Source of the DNA: Pipra filicauda | Taxonomy: Eukaryota; Chordata; Aves; Passeriformes; Pipridae | DNA length: 64,000 nt | Assembly: GCF_003945595.2 (NCBI RefSeq) | Contig: NW_024105098.1 | Location: 930,001 to 994,000, forward strand | Direction of reading: 5' to 3' | In this document: positions 23,644-38,600 of the stretch, piece by piece | How positions within the stretch are numbered: position 1 is the first letter of the stretch | Layout: every line of letters begins with the position of its first letter | Translations under genes and position numbers: made by a program | Notes under the pieces: generated by a model | What the model saw: the letters and a program-made list of their open reading frames with translations, nothing else | What the model was told of the DNA's origin: nothing | The model's database searches: none

Positions 23644-26600
23644 GTGAGTCCCTGCTGCTACGGGGGGGAGCTGGAACTTTGTGGAGCAATTTGCACCAGA
23701 CTAAGGTTTCTGGAAGAGGCTTTTAATGTGATGATAGAGAGGTTTTTCCTTTTCTTTTCTGCTTGGGGCGTTTGGTTTTGGTGATCTTCCCTAAGCAGCT
23801 CCTTTGCTTGGGTTTTCTCATGTCCCTTGGAGCACTGCTCAGCACAAGGTTTCTGCAGAGCTGCCTTTTTCTGAGGACTTGCAACAACTCAAAATCATGA
23901 TGCAGTCCAAGAAAGCCCAACATCAAACTAATTCTGTCTGCACAGGACTCCAGCTGTGTAACAGTTGTCACAGTATTTCCAGCAGTCTTTCTCAGCTGGA
24001 CATTTTAAGCAGTCTTGTGGTGTTTTCTCCAGATCTGAGTGACTTGGCTGCCATGATGCAATCTGGCAACCCAGCCTGGCATCTAGTAGGGCACTGCTGC
24101 CTCTAGACTTGGGCTTCAGCAGTAGCTCACCCAGCTGCAAGGACCTTTAATTTGGGGGTAGTTGGCTTACAAAACGTGCGTTGGAGATTTTATGAAAGCT
24201 GCTTTTGAATGACAGTGTGTTTTTAATTTTCCTTTGTCTACCTTAATCGTTCTGCAAGACCTGAGTTTCTTGCTTTTCGCTGGAGCAAGGAGGAGTTGGC
24301 TGATGTTGCCTGTCATATGGTGCCATTTGGTGCCCCCCTCATGGCACAGCGACTGCGGGGGCTGCAGGGAGAGCACTTTGAAGGTCATGCCTGAAGGCTG
24401 TGATTTGAAGACATGCTCTAGAGCCGTGTGTGCACCAGGAGCACCCTCTAATGCTGTCAGTTGCCTGTCCTTTTGTTTTGGGTTATAGCATCCTTTGTGC
24501 TCCAGTCTAGCTGTCTGTCTTTTGGGATCCCACCACCCTCATTCTTGGAAGTTGCTTCCAACAGCCCTCTTTGCCTGCAGGCTGGTGTTTTAGTTCACAG
24601 CTGGCTTGGAAACTACCACCAGCATTTGCATCTGATTTAATTACACCAGAGTTCAAGTAAGTCTGGTGAAGTAACCTTTAGCTGGGCCTAACAAACTCAG
24701 GACCAGGGCTGGTCTCCCCACTTTCTCCTGTTTCTACCTCTGTTTGATATTATCCCAAGTTTCTTCTTAAGGCATAGTTGTGTTTCTTTTAACTGAATAT
24801 TTTTTTTTTAATTTGTTCTTTTTCACTTTTTCTCTCCCATGCTGACTTCTGTTTTTGTTTTGGTCTTAGGGCGATTTTTTTTTCTGTTCTTCTGTCAATA
24901 TTGCTGCCCCTTTGTCCTCCCTTTCTGCCTGGGTTGAGGGTTGAGATTTATTTGCTTTCAACTAGATCTGTGGGTGGCCAGGAACATGTTAAAGGGCAAG
25001 CATGTGGCACACTGGATCCGAAGGCGTCTCCTGGATGACTCTCCTATTACTTATCTGTGTCCAGATGGAAAGATTTGGCTGATAGCCTTCAGAACTTGGC
25101 GCCTTCTCTGAGCAAATCTGTTTGGAGAGCGCCATGTGGTACCTATGCAACAAGGAGGGTGAGCAGTTCCTCCTCATTAGGATGAAGAGTTGTTTCTGTC
25201 CTGTTTCTTCAGAAACTCCACTTGCCACATGGCCCATCCCTTTCTTTTCCCCTTTGCTGCTCTCACCGGCACAAGGCTGAGTGGTATCCAGCCACCTGCC
25301 AGGAATGGGAGTCCTTAGCCATTTCCTAAGCAGTGCAACAAGCCAGGCCAGTTTTTTTCCACCGTGATAGTGCTAAGAAGCCTGTGGAGATGAGAAGCTG
25401 GAGGATTTGCTAGCTGTTTTGCATGTAGAGAGTCCAATGAACTGAGAGATGGGCCAGCAGAGGTGCTGGGCACAGGCGATGCAGTTGCGGTCTTGGGGAG
25501 CGAGAGCCCATCAGCTCAGTGAGGCTTAGCAGCTAATTAGTGCAATTAATGAGTCAGAAGCGGTAAAACTTAATGATGTGGCCAAATGAGGCACCCCAGA
25601 CTGACCTGCTGTGTGTGTCAGAGGTCTGGTTTATCTGAAGTTGTATTTCCTCTGGCCGAGGCCCAGGGAAGCCCTTCGACCACTACAAGGAGCTTCTGCG
25701 CATGGGAACTGTCGCTGCTTCCCTGCTGAGTCCTCCATAATCACTGGAGGAAGGAGGAGAAGCCCCAGAATTGCTCTAAACGTTGCAAAGTCGGACATCT
25801 GAACAAGGGCACCGCAGACCAGCACCAATGTAACGTGCTGCAGGAGACAGCTGCTGGGACAGGGAATGCTTTTCTTCCCCAGATGCTCCTGTCTGCCCTG
25901 TGCCTTGCTCTAGGGTGGGGCATATGTGCCTCCAAACAGACCCTGATCTCATCTGGGGCCTCCAGGCACTGCTTATTAGAAGCCGTAACAGTGGCAGGCT
26001 ACCAAGTGCTGATCCCAGCCTCCCATGCCTCCCTCCCGGCTGACTAGGGCTATCCCCATTTCCTTACATTTACCAGGAAGCCTTTGTGCTGCCTGTGAGG
26101 AGAAAACAGCTGTTGAGTGCTGCAACTAAGGTTTCTTCTTATCTCTGCTGACCATGTGTTGGCAGGATTTCCTCTTGCCATTAGACTGGGACAATCCCAC
26201 ACTCAGAAAGAGCCAGGAGAGCTCAGCTGTGGAATTCTGTAGAGCTGGGTTTTGACTGTGCTGAGTGCCAGTTAAATGAATTAAGGATCTGTAGCTAATG
26301 ACTCTGAAACAAGCTCCTGATTGTGGTGGCATCTTCCTTTTTAGCTCCCATACAAATGAAATTTTGAGGAGGATCAGTTGCCCTCTGGCTGGGACAAGTC
26401 ACCTGGATCTTGCAGTGGGATGTAAAGCTGTTGGGATAGCTCTTCCTCTTCCCAGAGCGCCCTTGTGCAGAAGAGCACAGTGTGTCCTAAATCTACATCA
26501 AATAGGACTCTCTGTGCACAAAGGGCCTTGATCCCATGTGATGTGTTGTGCCATGCTCCTACAGCAGCTATGAAACCTTCATTAAATATGTGTGATCCCT

Positions 26601-29600
26601 TGTAGAGAGAGAAATCCCTTGGAAACTGGGTTTTATTAATTCTACTACTCAAAAACGGTTTGTTTTGCTACAGAGGAAAAGCTTTACTGCTGTTTCCCCA
26701 GCTCCATTGCTCAGTCCTGTGGGAGGAGTTCTCCGTTTGTCCTTAGTAATTCCATCTTGGTCTTCAAGCTGGCCTGACACCTCCAGCCATTTCCCAGCTG
26801 GGGAAGAAACGCTGTGGAGGTGAAAGCATACGTCTGTATGTGTCAGGAACTTTGGTGCTGAGGAGTCAGTCATGCAAATGAACTTCTCTTTAACCATTGG
26901 GAGGAGAGAAAGAACTCCAGATCAATGCTCTGCCTGTGTGAGTGTAAAATAGCTGAGCTGAGAGTCTCTTTGCTCAATTAGTGTTGTGCAGCTCTGGGTG
27001 GATCCTTGGCTTTCATCAGCCTCCAGCATTCTTGAGTTGCTCTCATGTGCTTTCAGGCGTTTTTGTACAAGCCTGACGGGGTGCTGGGAAAGGGCGTATC
27101 TCCCAAAAGCTTACATGGATGTACGTGCCTCTTTCTCACTTCTGAAATAAAATGAAACAGCTTTGCTTATCTGGAGACTGTCTCCTGTGTTGAAGGAAAG
27201 CCAGGCAGCCAGCCTGGGAACAGCATTTCGGGGATTACTGCAGCTACATCACTGCCACAGGGCCATGGGCTGTCCCCACTCCGTTTAGAAGTGCCAGGCA
27301 CAGGGGATATTGGGAAAGGAGGGTGCAAGTGGTAGGGAATTGCATCTAAACGACCCTAAGCACTCCGCTGCCTGCTTAAACCCAGGTGGAGCTGGGGTTC
27401 AGTCTGTTTGGCTGCAAGGATCTGTGGGGTGGCCCCAGCAGTAATTCCTACAGCAGGACCTGGTGTTGTGCGTGCTGACTCCTGGCTGTTTGCTTCCAGG
27501 GGACGAGCTGGAATACATTCGGCCCAACGTGTACCGGAACATCGCCCGCCAGCTGAACATCTCCCTGCACTCGGAGACGGTGGTGACGGACGCCTTCCTG
27601 GCAGTGGCTGCCCAGATTTTCACCGCAGGTACCGTGCCCGGACAGATCCACAGACAGGGCTGGGTGGAAAAGAACAGGATGGAGCCACCTGTCTCGGAGA
27701 AGGCATGTTTCTGGGGTAGCCTGCAAGGTGGGGCCTGGTTTCTGAAAGGGCTGTGGGCAGTTTGGCAGTGTGCCCTGCTTTAATGATTTAATGAGAGCTC
27801 CTCTCAGCTCTGTTCTGGCAGGGAAATGCCCTGTGTTGTTATATCCTCCCAGCAGGTTCTGGCTCATTCTAGAAGGCACCTCCAGCCCTTCCTCGATAGG
27901 AGGTGGTGTTACCTCATTGCATGGGTAGGTCACTCATTCCAAGCTCCTTTGCTCACCATTGGCAGCTGCAGAAGATTCATTGTATGGGAGACTCCCTTGT
28001 TCCAGCTCATGCTGCTGATGCTGGGAGCCAGAACCAACTCATCACAAGGGAGTTCCTCTCCTCCTGGCTTCCTTTCCCACAGCAATAGCCAGAACTGCAA
28101 TGGAGTCTGATGCTTCTCCTTTCTCATATTGGTAAAGTCTTGGCCCTGAAGGCTGTTCCAGATGGGCAGGTACTTTGAACTTTCTCCCTGCTTAGATGTG
28201 AGTGTTCTGCTGCTGCTGTTAGACTGGTTCCAGCAATGATGGTCAAAAGCAAAGATATGCCCTGTGCTGTGTTTCTGCAAGGATACCTCAGCCTCCCCTG
28301 GAAACAGTCCCTGCCAGTGACTGGAAATGCAGCCTGTGGGAATTGAGGGAAGAGAAACCTTTCACACAGACATTTATGTCAGGCAGGCCCTGACATCATC
28401 CTAGGTTTTCTACAATGTCTTGTGCTGTCTGTGGAAGGATAGTAGATCTTAGAGACTGGAAACAAAACCCAAAAAAAGGAAAAATAACCAAAGACAGCAA
28501 CTTGCATAGCAGTGTGAAAGCACTGGAACCAGTGACAATGACCTGCCAAGCATCACAGGATGCAGTGACTCTTGTCACATTGGGAATAGTTACTACAGTA
28601 TAGAAGTCCAGGTTTCTGTTGTACTTTCAATCAGGCTTCCTCACTAAAAACCTTTTTATCTTGACAGTCAGCTGTGCTTCTTTATACAGAACCACTGACA
28701 CCCTGGAGAAGCCCTGACATGGAGAACGTGTGAAGTGTGTTGTGGTGGAGAGAACAGATCCTCCCTAGAATCACAACAATGGCAAAATAGATCTCTGGGA
28801 GGCATTACTCAGGCAGGGCTCCTGGCAGGTCGAGCAGGGCAGATTTACTCCCCGAGTTAGGGAAATTGATGCTGTGTCATAGGAAATGGATGGAGTTGGA
28901 TTGGGTGGCTAGTCCTGCAGCCCTCAGCAGCCTTTCAGAGATGCCTGGGATGCAGATTGCCTTGGCATGGCTCTGGCCTGGGAGGCCCTGTGAGCTCAGA
29001 AAGCAAGAGCCGGGCAAGTATGGCAGGAATGTCTGAGTGTGGCTGTGTTCAAAGGGCAGGTGCCCTGTCTTGTCACTTGGTGCTGAGCTTTACTTGCTTA
29101 AAGGCTTACAGAAAAACAAGGGTCAAGTTGGCAAGCTCAGGTATTTGCATTGCAGGCAAGTAGGTGATCTTCTTAGATGACTGTAGCTGGCTGCATCAGA
29201 ACTGGCCCACCTCCAGAGCTGAAGTGACACAGGGACCTAAGCCAGAAAGGTGGATGGCTGCAAGTGGAGCAGACTGTGTGTGCTGCTATGCTGCATAGAC
29301 ATGATGCTGGGGAGAAAGCCCTGCTGCCTTCTAGGAATCCTGCTCTGAATGCATATTGACAAATTCATTGAGAGCTGCATTTTTGGTGCTCTTCAACTTC
29401 TCAGCTCGGGAGTCAAATGCACGGTGTGGATAGTTTAAAATTAAAGCTAGGAATTATAACTCTTGGTACTAAACTCTTGGTTTTCAGGGTAATAAAAATG
29501 GAATCTGAGCTCAGCCCTGTGAGGCTGGCAATGCTGGAGACTTTGGGAGCATAGTAGAAACCCAGGCTCAAGCTCTGTTGCTAGTGCTGCACCTTCTCTG

Positions 29601-32600
29601 GGGACACTGCGCTGCAGAAATGGCTGGCAGTGGGATGGCTGCACAGGGGGTGGATTCAAACCTTCCCATGCCCTCTATGCCCCGTTTTTAATTCTTTCTT
29701 GTCTCTGCCACTCTGCTGGGGGTTGTGTATTCAATTGCTTTTATCAACTTGTTATTGTAATTTCGGTTGGTAGGAGTTGCTGAGTGGCAGAGGAGTGTGC
29801 TGATTTTTAACGTTCCTGGATCCCACTGCAGTCTCAAGACTCAGCATTTAATGCTAAATCCAGCAAATCAGAGTTGGCTGTGACAGCCAGACATTCATTC
29901 CTTACTTTTTTTTTCATAGTTCAGAGGAAAGAGGCTCTTATTGAGCAAAGGAAACCAGACACTCAAGTTCTGTCTGAATTTTCATGACAATTACCAAGGG
30001 CTAAAACATCTCAAGCTGTTTTTTACTGTACAGAAAACAGCTACAGTCTGGCACTGCAGTGCCTAGACAGCCTGGGGAGCCCCACTAGTCACTCACAATG
30101 CATTTCCAGTAAGGGAGCAGGGGATTTTCATCCTTTCTTGCTGGAGAGATTTTCTCCTTAATCTTTCATATGTCTGTCTTCCACAATCTAGTCTGGTTTC
30201 GAATGCTGTGTAGCTCTGGCTGTGCTCATTCTTGTCCATGCTGTCTACAAGTCTTGTCTGAGCCCTGGGAAGCCTGTTTCAATGCCTGACCACCCTTTCA
30301 GTGAAGAAATTTCTCCTAATATCTAATCTAAACCTCCCCTGGTGCAACTTGAGGCCATTTGCTCTTGTACCGCTGCTTGTCATCTGGGAGAAGAGACTAT
30401 GGTAAGGCTCAAGCTGTGGTTTGCTCCCCTGTTTCCATGTAACCCATTAGTTCTTCAGGATGAGGAGAGCTCATCTGTGTGGACATGTGCACCTCAGAGC
30501 CCTGATCTGCTTTGGATGGTGAAGGATCTGCAGCAGTATCACCTCTGTGATGTTACCATTGGTTCTGGCGTGTGGTTCAAAGCTGCTCTGCAGGCAGCAG
30601 GAGACTGTCCCCTGACTTTAATAGGCTGTGGATTGGGGCTTAGCTGAGCTGGCATTTACACTAGCTGTTCGAATAAATCCCAGAAGGAAGGGGTCACTTG
30701 GTGGAGAAACAAAAGTAGAAAAGGGGCATGCGTTTTCCTTTCCTAAGGAAACAGTTCCCTGCTGCTCGTAAGAGCTGCTAGGCTGGTGAAAGACTGGATG
30801 TGGCTCTCAGTGCCATGGTCTGGTTGACAGGTGTGTTGGGTCATAGGCTGGACTCGATGATCTCAGAGGTCTTTTCTAACCTAGTTGATTCTGTGATTCT
30901 GGGGTGGAATGAGATGAACTCTGAGTTCCCTTCCAGCCCAAACCATTCTGTCACTCTATGGAATGCTGTTAGAAATGCATCCTACTGCTCCCTCATTTCT
31001 TCCGCCTTATGACTTGAGCTCCCTTCCTCGTGCACATGCCTCTTGGCTTCTTTCTCTCCACCAAAGTATATTGTGTCTGGCTGTATTCTTCCAGCTGTTG
31101 AAATGTAGCACTGGATCGTGTTTCTTTTAGGTCTGACTTGCGAGCGAGGCTTTGATGCCGAGTGGAGCAGAGGGAAGTTTATTTGAGTAACCTCGGGTAG
31201 TGTGGTGCTCTGAGACCACACAGCCATGTCTCATGGCTTCTTGAGCTCTCCCCTGGGGCAGACGAGCTCATATGAGCAGGAACACTTTCAAGAGCACTCC
31301 TCCTCTGCTAATTCATTTTCCCCTGGGCTCGCCAGTGTTTACATACTTTCAGCTCCATGGCTGGCCTTGAGTCTGCAACTTGTATTTCTTATTTTTTATA
31401 ATGCCTTCTAAGCAGCTCTTCACTTTTTCCATATCCTTTTGTTCCATCTCTGTGAGCAGAAGTTTTGGAGCTTTCTCTGTTTTGATCATTCCCTTCTGGA
31501 CCAGTTTTCCCTTCCCTGTTGTTGTTAGCTCCTGTGCATGTTAGTCCATGCAGTGGGAAGCCCTATGAATGGATTGTCTTGCCAGGTGACGTGTGCCCAT
31601 TTCACCCAGCGTGGATGGCAGCCAGGCTTTTTGAGGAATTTGGAGCAAGATGATGTGTCTTCACTGCTCATGCGCACTGGCCAGATGCAATTCCAGCTTA
31701 TGCTGAGGGATGCATGACACTGGTGTCACCCTGAACCTGGCCTGAACATCATGGGGGACAGAGGCACTGCCCTTTCAGTAGACTGTGCTCCTCTGCCCCT
31801 GCCAAGGGAGTCCTTGAGAGAGAAAAGGTAATGCAGCTGGTGTCCTGGGAAAGTGCAGAGGAGGGCTGCTGAAGCATGTTCCCTTGCCCTGTCCTGTCTG
31901 GGGCTGGATGGCTGCTGGAGCCCTCCTTGGCAGGGGGACCAGTCACAGGCCCAGGTGCTGGAGGTGTCTGCTCTTCCCTTATTTCAGGGCTCCCCTACAT
32001 CAGGTGTGAAAAGAGCATAGGCTCTTTTCCTCATCTGCTGTTGCAGATGAGGAGCCCAGCCAGCTGTCTCCATCTTCTGCCTCCAGCAGTGACAATAGAC
32101 ATCTGAAAATCAGGAGGGAATTTCCTCCTCCCCCTGCCCCCATGGCCTGGCTGTGCTGCTAACAGGAAAAGCAGACTGAAAGATTGGTTTGACCCTGCTG
32201 GGCACGCTCTGGAAAGTGGATGTGACCGCCAAGCTCTCCACATCCATCACCATGATAAGCATTGGCCAACAGCTTGTCCTCTTTCTGCTGTCTGGTGAAA
32301 GGGAGAGGGGTTCTGTCTGTGTGCCGGGGAAGCCCTCACCTCGTGCAAGTCCTGCAGCAGGTACCATTCTGGAACAACCTTGGCAGGGAAGCTGGAGCTG
32401 AAGGGCTTCTTTGCCATTCTCCCTGGACTGACGTGTCTTAGAGTAAACTGTGTACTAGGGAAGTCATGGGTCTCTTGAGGCTTTATCTTTCACTGGCTGT
32501 GGGTGCACTTTTCTTCTGCTGGAAAGAAAAACTTGGGTCTAAAACAAAGTTAACCAAGACTGCAGCTGTCTCTCTGTACCAGAGTGACCTCAGCCCTGTC

Positions 32601-35600
32601 AGTTTTCATTACTTCCATGTAAATATCTCAGAGCTAATGGACTTGCTTCAGATACTTAGAGTGCCGTAAACTTGGGAATAAGCCAGTGAACTCCTCCCTG
32701 GAATTTTGGGTAACTTTGGTTCATGTAACTCGAGATGCAAGGATCCACATTTCTGCAGGGATGGAGAACTGTAAAACTGGCTTACACTAAAGCTGAGGAT
32801 AATCCACTGAGGCTCTAGTCCTGGAGGTATCATCAGCAAGGTGTGTAACCCCTTGAAGCCTCTTTCATTAGGTAGAGACATACTGACCTGTACTGGGACT
32901 CTTTCTTGCTGGGAGAACCCCTCTGTCTAGTGTTTTCTTATGTGGTTTCATAGTCTCTTTCTGGCTCGTTCTACTGGCTGCCATGGTGACACACAATGTG
33001 AGAAAGGCAGATAAATAGTGTGAATGCCACACAGGCAGTGAACTTCCTGAGTGACAGCTCCGGGGAAGGGACACTGCAGGGCCCGCTTGGCAAATAAAAC
33101 CAGGACAAGAATAACAGTCACTTTAGTTGTATTAATAACTTCCTCTGGTCTCGGGGATAGTGCTGGGGAGGAACAATATCACAGGGGACACTGAGCTACT
33201 GCTGTTACTGTTGCTGCAGAGCCTCACGAAAGGATCATCTGTACATTTTGATCTTACATTAGTCATGAGTGAAAAGTGGCTTTTTTTGGAACACTGAATA
33301 GATTTTCACCAGTCTAACAAGGTATTCCTGTGACTGACATTTGAAGAGTTCTTCTAAAGTTTAGTACTTTTTTTATTTAAGGAAAAAAAAGAAAGTGATT
33401 CTTAAAGGTGTTAGTGTGAGTGTCCCTTTTGAGTCACTAAGTGGAAGAACTGTGGAAGTGCTCTGAAATCTGCATGTTTTTTGAGGAATATGGGGTGCTC
33501 TGCTGCAGTGAGAACACCCGTGAGGAGGCTGGAGCTCCATCTCAGAGATGGGGGTGCCTGGGGATCTGAGAGTGCAATGAAGGAAAGAGGGAGACTCTTT
33601 ACCCCATTTAAATTGTATTTTTGCTTGCTGAGCACATCCAGTTTTCTAGTGGTGTGTTTAACCCCTCCAGGTCCTCAGATCTAGTCACTGATCAAATCTT
33701 TCTATCCTCTCACCCATTTTCTTTCTCGTTGCAACCCTGTAGAACAGTTCTGTGTGACTTTTAAACACTGGAACTTCACCAGGCTTCTGACTATGTTTGG
33801 GAGAGACCTTGGACAGATTCCACAGAGACCTAACACTGTAAAATACTTCACAGCATGCTTGATAAATATGGCTATTCCAGATAACAAAGCATGGGGGGAA
33901 TTCAGCTTCCTAACCGATCCAAAGGAAATCAGTGTGCCATTGTGCAGTGGCAGTTCTGCAGGGGAGCAAAAGGGTTGCATTTCCAGGTCATTGGTCCTGA
34001 TAAAAGCCTGATGAGGGACAGCTGGCTGGGATGTTTGAGCACGAAGGGTTTATGCCCAGTGGTGTTGGTAAAGCGTGGGGGAGACCCCGGGAAGTTGGCT
34101 GGTACCCAGAGCTGAGCTCAAGCGCTTATCGCTGGCACTGACAGGAAGATGATTGCTGCTGGGACAACTTCCATGGAGCTCTTGCTGCAGGCAGGTCAGC
34201 CTGGCAGGAAGGCTGTCCTCTGGGAGATTAGATAACTGACTGACCCTCCATCCCTGCACTGCCCTCAGTGGGGTAGGATAGGCAATGTTAAGTATTGTAG
34301 GCAGAGTGGACAAATTCTTAAAGCTACCTGTTTTTCAGGTGGAGACGGAGGCATACTCCTTACATTGAAGAGGATGGCAACCCTGAGCAACAGCTTCCTT
34401 ATGAGGGGAAGAGGAAGGGCAGGCACTCTGCTCTCTGGTGACAGGACCCAAGGGAATGGCATGAAGCTATGTCAGGGGGGGGTTAGATTGGATATGAGAA
34501 AAAGGCTCTTCACCCAGAGGGTGGTTGGGCACTGAACAGGCTGCCCAGGGCAGTGGTCATGGCCCCAAACCTGCTAGAGCTCAAGGAGTGTTTGGACAAG
34601 GCTCTCAGGCACGTGTTGGGATTGTTGGAGCTGTCCTGTGGAGGGCCAGGGGTTCGTCTTGATGATCCTTGTGCATCCTTTCCAACTCAGGATTCTATGA
34701 ATCCTGTGTTCCAACTGTGATTCTGTGAACCCTCTTGGCCCTGTAGCTTTGCCTCCCTTTTTTGTTTTGGTGCCATGGAAGAACTGAAGATGCTTATCTC
34801 GTGTGCTTTGCCTGTCACATTGGAACAGTTTTCTTCTTTAATCTAGAAAAAAACAGGAACACTTTGTCTAAAGGGTGTTAAAGGGTTGTGCTGATGACAA
34901 AAACCCCGGGTTGTTCAAACTATTTGAATTCCATCTCCTCCTGTGCAACCTGTGCGTGGCTGAGAGCCAATGGCAATACAAACCATGGTGGTGCACTTCT
35001 TCCCTGTCCTGGTGGGGCCTTTGGGCTGCTTTCCCCAAAGCTGCGCACCCAGTGCTGAGAGGTGGTCAAACCATACCAAGGTCAGCTTATTTCATTCTAC
35101 CTCTCTCTGTGGAGAGTTTTCCCCAGTCCTGGTCCCCTAGTATTTCTTTTCCCCCAGGGTGGAGAGCATGCTGAACTATGGCTGCATGCAGGCAGCACGG
35201 GCACGTGTGACGAAGGAGAGCCGTTTCCTTTGATTATTCAAGACTGAGCTCTGTGTGTGTGTGCGTGTGTGTGTAAACCCGAATGACCTTTCTTCTTTTC
35301 ACAGGCATAACGTGGGGCAAGGTGGTGTCTCTGTACGCCGTGGCAGCGGGGCTGGCAGTGGACTGCGTGCGGCACGCGCAGCCAGCCATGGTTCACACCA
35401 TCGTCGACTGCCTGGGGGAGTTCGTCCGCAAGACCTTGGTGACGTGGCTGAAAAGGAGAGGAGGCTGGGTAAGAAATGCTGTCTGATCAAATGCTGTCTG
35501 CTTCTGCACGTGCAGGCTAGAAAATATCCTGACTGATGAAAGTGCGGGTGTCCCTACTGCAGCTTTATGCTGAAAAGGGCTGTGTGAGATTCTCTCCCAC

Positions 35601-38600
35601 AGCCCTCTGTCCTGCTTACACCTTGCTAGACTTACATAGCTCTGTTACTGGTCCTGCCCTGTGTAGCTGAGCCACAATAATTCAATCCTGACCCACCAGC
35701 ACCTATTCTGTTCCTGGTCTTCTCTGGAGCTAACAGCCAGTCATAGTGGGAGACTGTGAATAGGGGTCATTTCACTGAGGCCCTGGCACAGGTTGCCCAG
35801 AGAAGCTGTGACTGCCCCATCCCTGCAATTGTTCCAGGCCAGGTTGGACAGGGATTGGAGCAACCTGGTCTAGTGGAAGGTGTCCCTGCCCTTGGCAGGG
35901 GTTCGAACTAGATGGTCTTTAAGGTGTCTTCCAACCCAAGCCATTCTGTGATTCTCTTGGCCAGCTGTTTTCCAGAAACTGAAAAAAAAAATGAGGCTTT
36001 CCGACTTAATTCTCCTTTCACCTTTAAGCATCTGATTTCTTTGGTCTCTCTATACCCAGTGGGAGCGTTGGCTCCTGTGGAGGATTGTTCAGAGTAAGAA
36101 CTTTACTTTGGTCCTGTGGAATAGCCAGACACCTTTCCAGTGACTTTCCCAGCAGACTGGGATGACTGGCTGGCAGCTGGGTGGTGCATGTTATGTACCA
36201 GGTTCTGTGTGCCTGTCTGGCAGGGACATGGACACTCCCTGGAGCGATAGAGCCCAAAGTGCTTTGGTGTACTGCCAGGAAGGTGCTACCTGGAGCTAAA
36301 TATTGCCCTATGACACCACTGAGCTCATGGGACATCGTGTTCCGAAGGCATGTGCTCTTCCTAGACTGAGCCAGAGCAGCAAATTCCCTCTTTTCCAAGA
36401 GGTGAAATTTATTTCCGAGCCAACAGGAAATGGTCAGGCACCCCACCCACAAAGACCCAGAGGGGGGGGACATCTTTTTCCAAACTGAGTATTGCTCCTC
36501 TGTGCTAAGACTTCCCAAGTGTGCCTGTAGCTGGTTCAGTCACCTAATTTTTCCAGGAGTGAAGGCACCTTTCTGGTGAAGAGCAATGGATCCCTTGCAC
36601 TTACTAAGTGCCAATCCTACCTTAAATCATCCCTCCCCTCTCCAAAACTGTGTCACCTTGAGGCCAACTGACTCAGGGGACTGTTTGGTTGGGCTAAAAG
36701 CAACCTTTGATTTGAAGGCCCTGATCTATTCCATTTTGCATCCACACAATTAATTGTGCTGAGGCAGGTAAAGAGGATATCCTGGGATTAAGTAGCGCTG
36801 TTCCTGCCTGTGAATACCTGTCCCTGCCTCAGTGTTATTTGAGGCTTACTTTAACTGCATACCTGTAGAGCTGCTTGAAATGTGTTCTCTGAAACAATTT
36901 TTCCTTTGGAAAAGATCCAGTTTCATTAAAATGGAAACATTGCATAGAAACCTGTCTCCTTCTGGTTCCCAACTATTTTTCTTCTTTGTTTTGGTAAAAC
37001 CTGCATGTTCTGATAAGTTAGCATCTTGTTTTAAGTTTTGTATTACTTCATTAGAGTTCAAAACAAGGTGTTTGGATAGTTCCAAAAGGATATTTTTGGA
37101 AAGTTTTTGTTGCAAAGCAAACAAGCTTCAAAACAAGCTGCGACAAGGGTATATTTGCCCACCAGAAAGGAGGGGTCCCTTCAAGTCTGGGGGAAAGCTA
37201 CTAATCTTCCTGCCATCTTGTGCTGTGCTCCCCTGAACGTTCTTCCCCTTGATCTAGGCACTGCAGCAAGGTATTTCCCAGCTTTGTTCACTAAGGGGCC
37301 AGACCAAACAACTCTGTGATGGGGACCCTCTCGCCTGCTGCCTGGCCTAGCTGGTGTTAGTTTGTCTTGGCACAAAGTCCTTGTTTCTCCTGCACACATG
37401 GAGAAACATCAGCTCAGATGGAGGCTGCCAAGAGTAACCACCGTGCCCTGAGCTGGTCCAGAAAAGCCACTGTGGAGACCTTGAAAAGGCATTTGAAATT
37501 CTCCACTCCGCAGCAGGTTCCCATGCTGCTTCCATAGGGTGGAGAGGACCCTACCCCACAAAACCCAACTCAAACCTCTTTGGAGGAACGAAGAAAGTTT
37601 GAGGCATCATCTCTCCCTGTGGAGAGTTTGCAGCCTCAGTAGTGGCTTTACAGTAGAATAGAAAGATTTTAATTTTCTTAGCAGCATTTGCTACAAAGCA
37701 GTGCATGTGACTTGAACTTGTTTGAACAATTAACACAGAAGCTCAAACTGCCATTGCAGCAGTTTATCAGTGCCTGACAGGGCTCAAAGACCTGCTTTAT
37801 TAAGTAGCTTTGAAGTTTTCAATTCCAGTGCCTTATCAGGTATGCTTGATTTGGATAAGAGCAGCTAAGGCAATTGTTATACAGCTGAGCAATTTTGCTT
37901 ATCTAAGCAAGCCCTATACAAATTTGTAAATGCTTCTGAGTGTAGCTCCTCTTGGTTAGAGCAGTGAACTCATTGTCTTTGGGAGAACATAGCTGGGCTT
38001 TAAGGAGTTCACATTTTCTCATCTGGCAGTTAACTCTCTGCAGCTGTGATCAACCCAGTGTGCATATTTGGGCCTTGTACTGGCTCACATGAGTCACTAA
38101 AGTCCTTCACAGCTTATGTTTCTCACGGATCAGGTACCCTAACATGCAGCTACCTGCACGTCGTGACTTCTCTCGACTAAAGGGACAGTTTGACACATCT
38201 TTGTCTTGGACATGACACTGTGCAGGTCGCTAAAATTGAACAGGCTGAATCAGTTCAGACTTTTCTAAAATGCAAGTAGGGCGAGTGTGCTAAGCCATCA
38301 CTGAAAGTGTTCAGGGAGACCCACTTTGCTTTCCTCCACAATAAAGTACCTATAACCACTGGTACCACATTGCAGCATCTTCTGTTAGCTGCCTTGGCTG
38401 CCTGCTACGTTTGCTCATGTTTTTTTGCTATAAGCAGCAACATTTCCACACCTTGGTGCTGACTCAGCTTCCTCTTGTCATCCTGTTTCTTCCCATCCCT
38501 ACGTGCCTGTATTCATTCCTCCTGCAGTCTCTGCTTGTCGGTTATTCACGGGCTCAGCATCTCCTGATGCTCCCAGGAGATCAGCAGTGTGGGGAGCTGC

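Larger units (their letters stand above)
27629..35304 (+). other. BOK intron after coding exon 2
   Basis: The largest BOK intron in the window, with CR1 fragments in both orientations (30262-30401, 30789-30960, 34395-34722) and a GT microsatellite just before the next acceptor. No other exon was recognised. Confidence 0.8.

Noticed and set aside
27448..27933. 161-codon minus-strand frame
   Set aside because: It is the antisense shadow of BOK coding exon 2 and its flanks.
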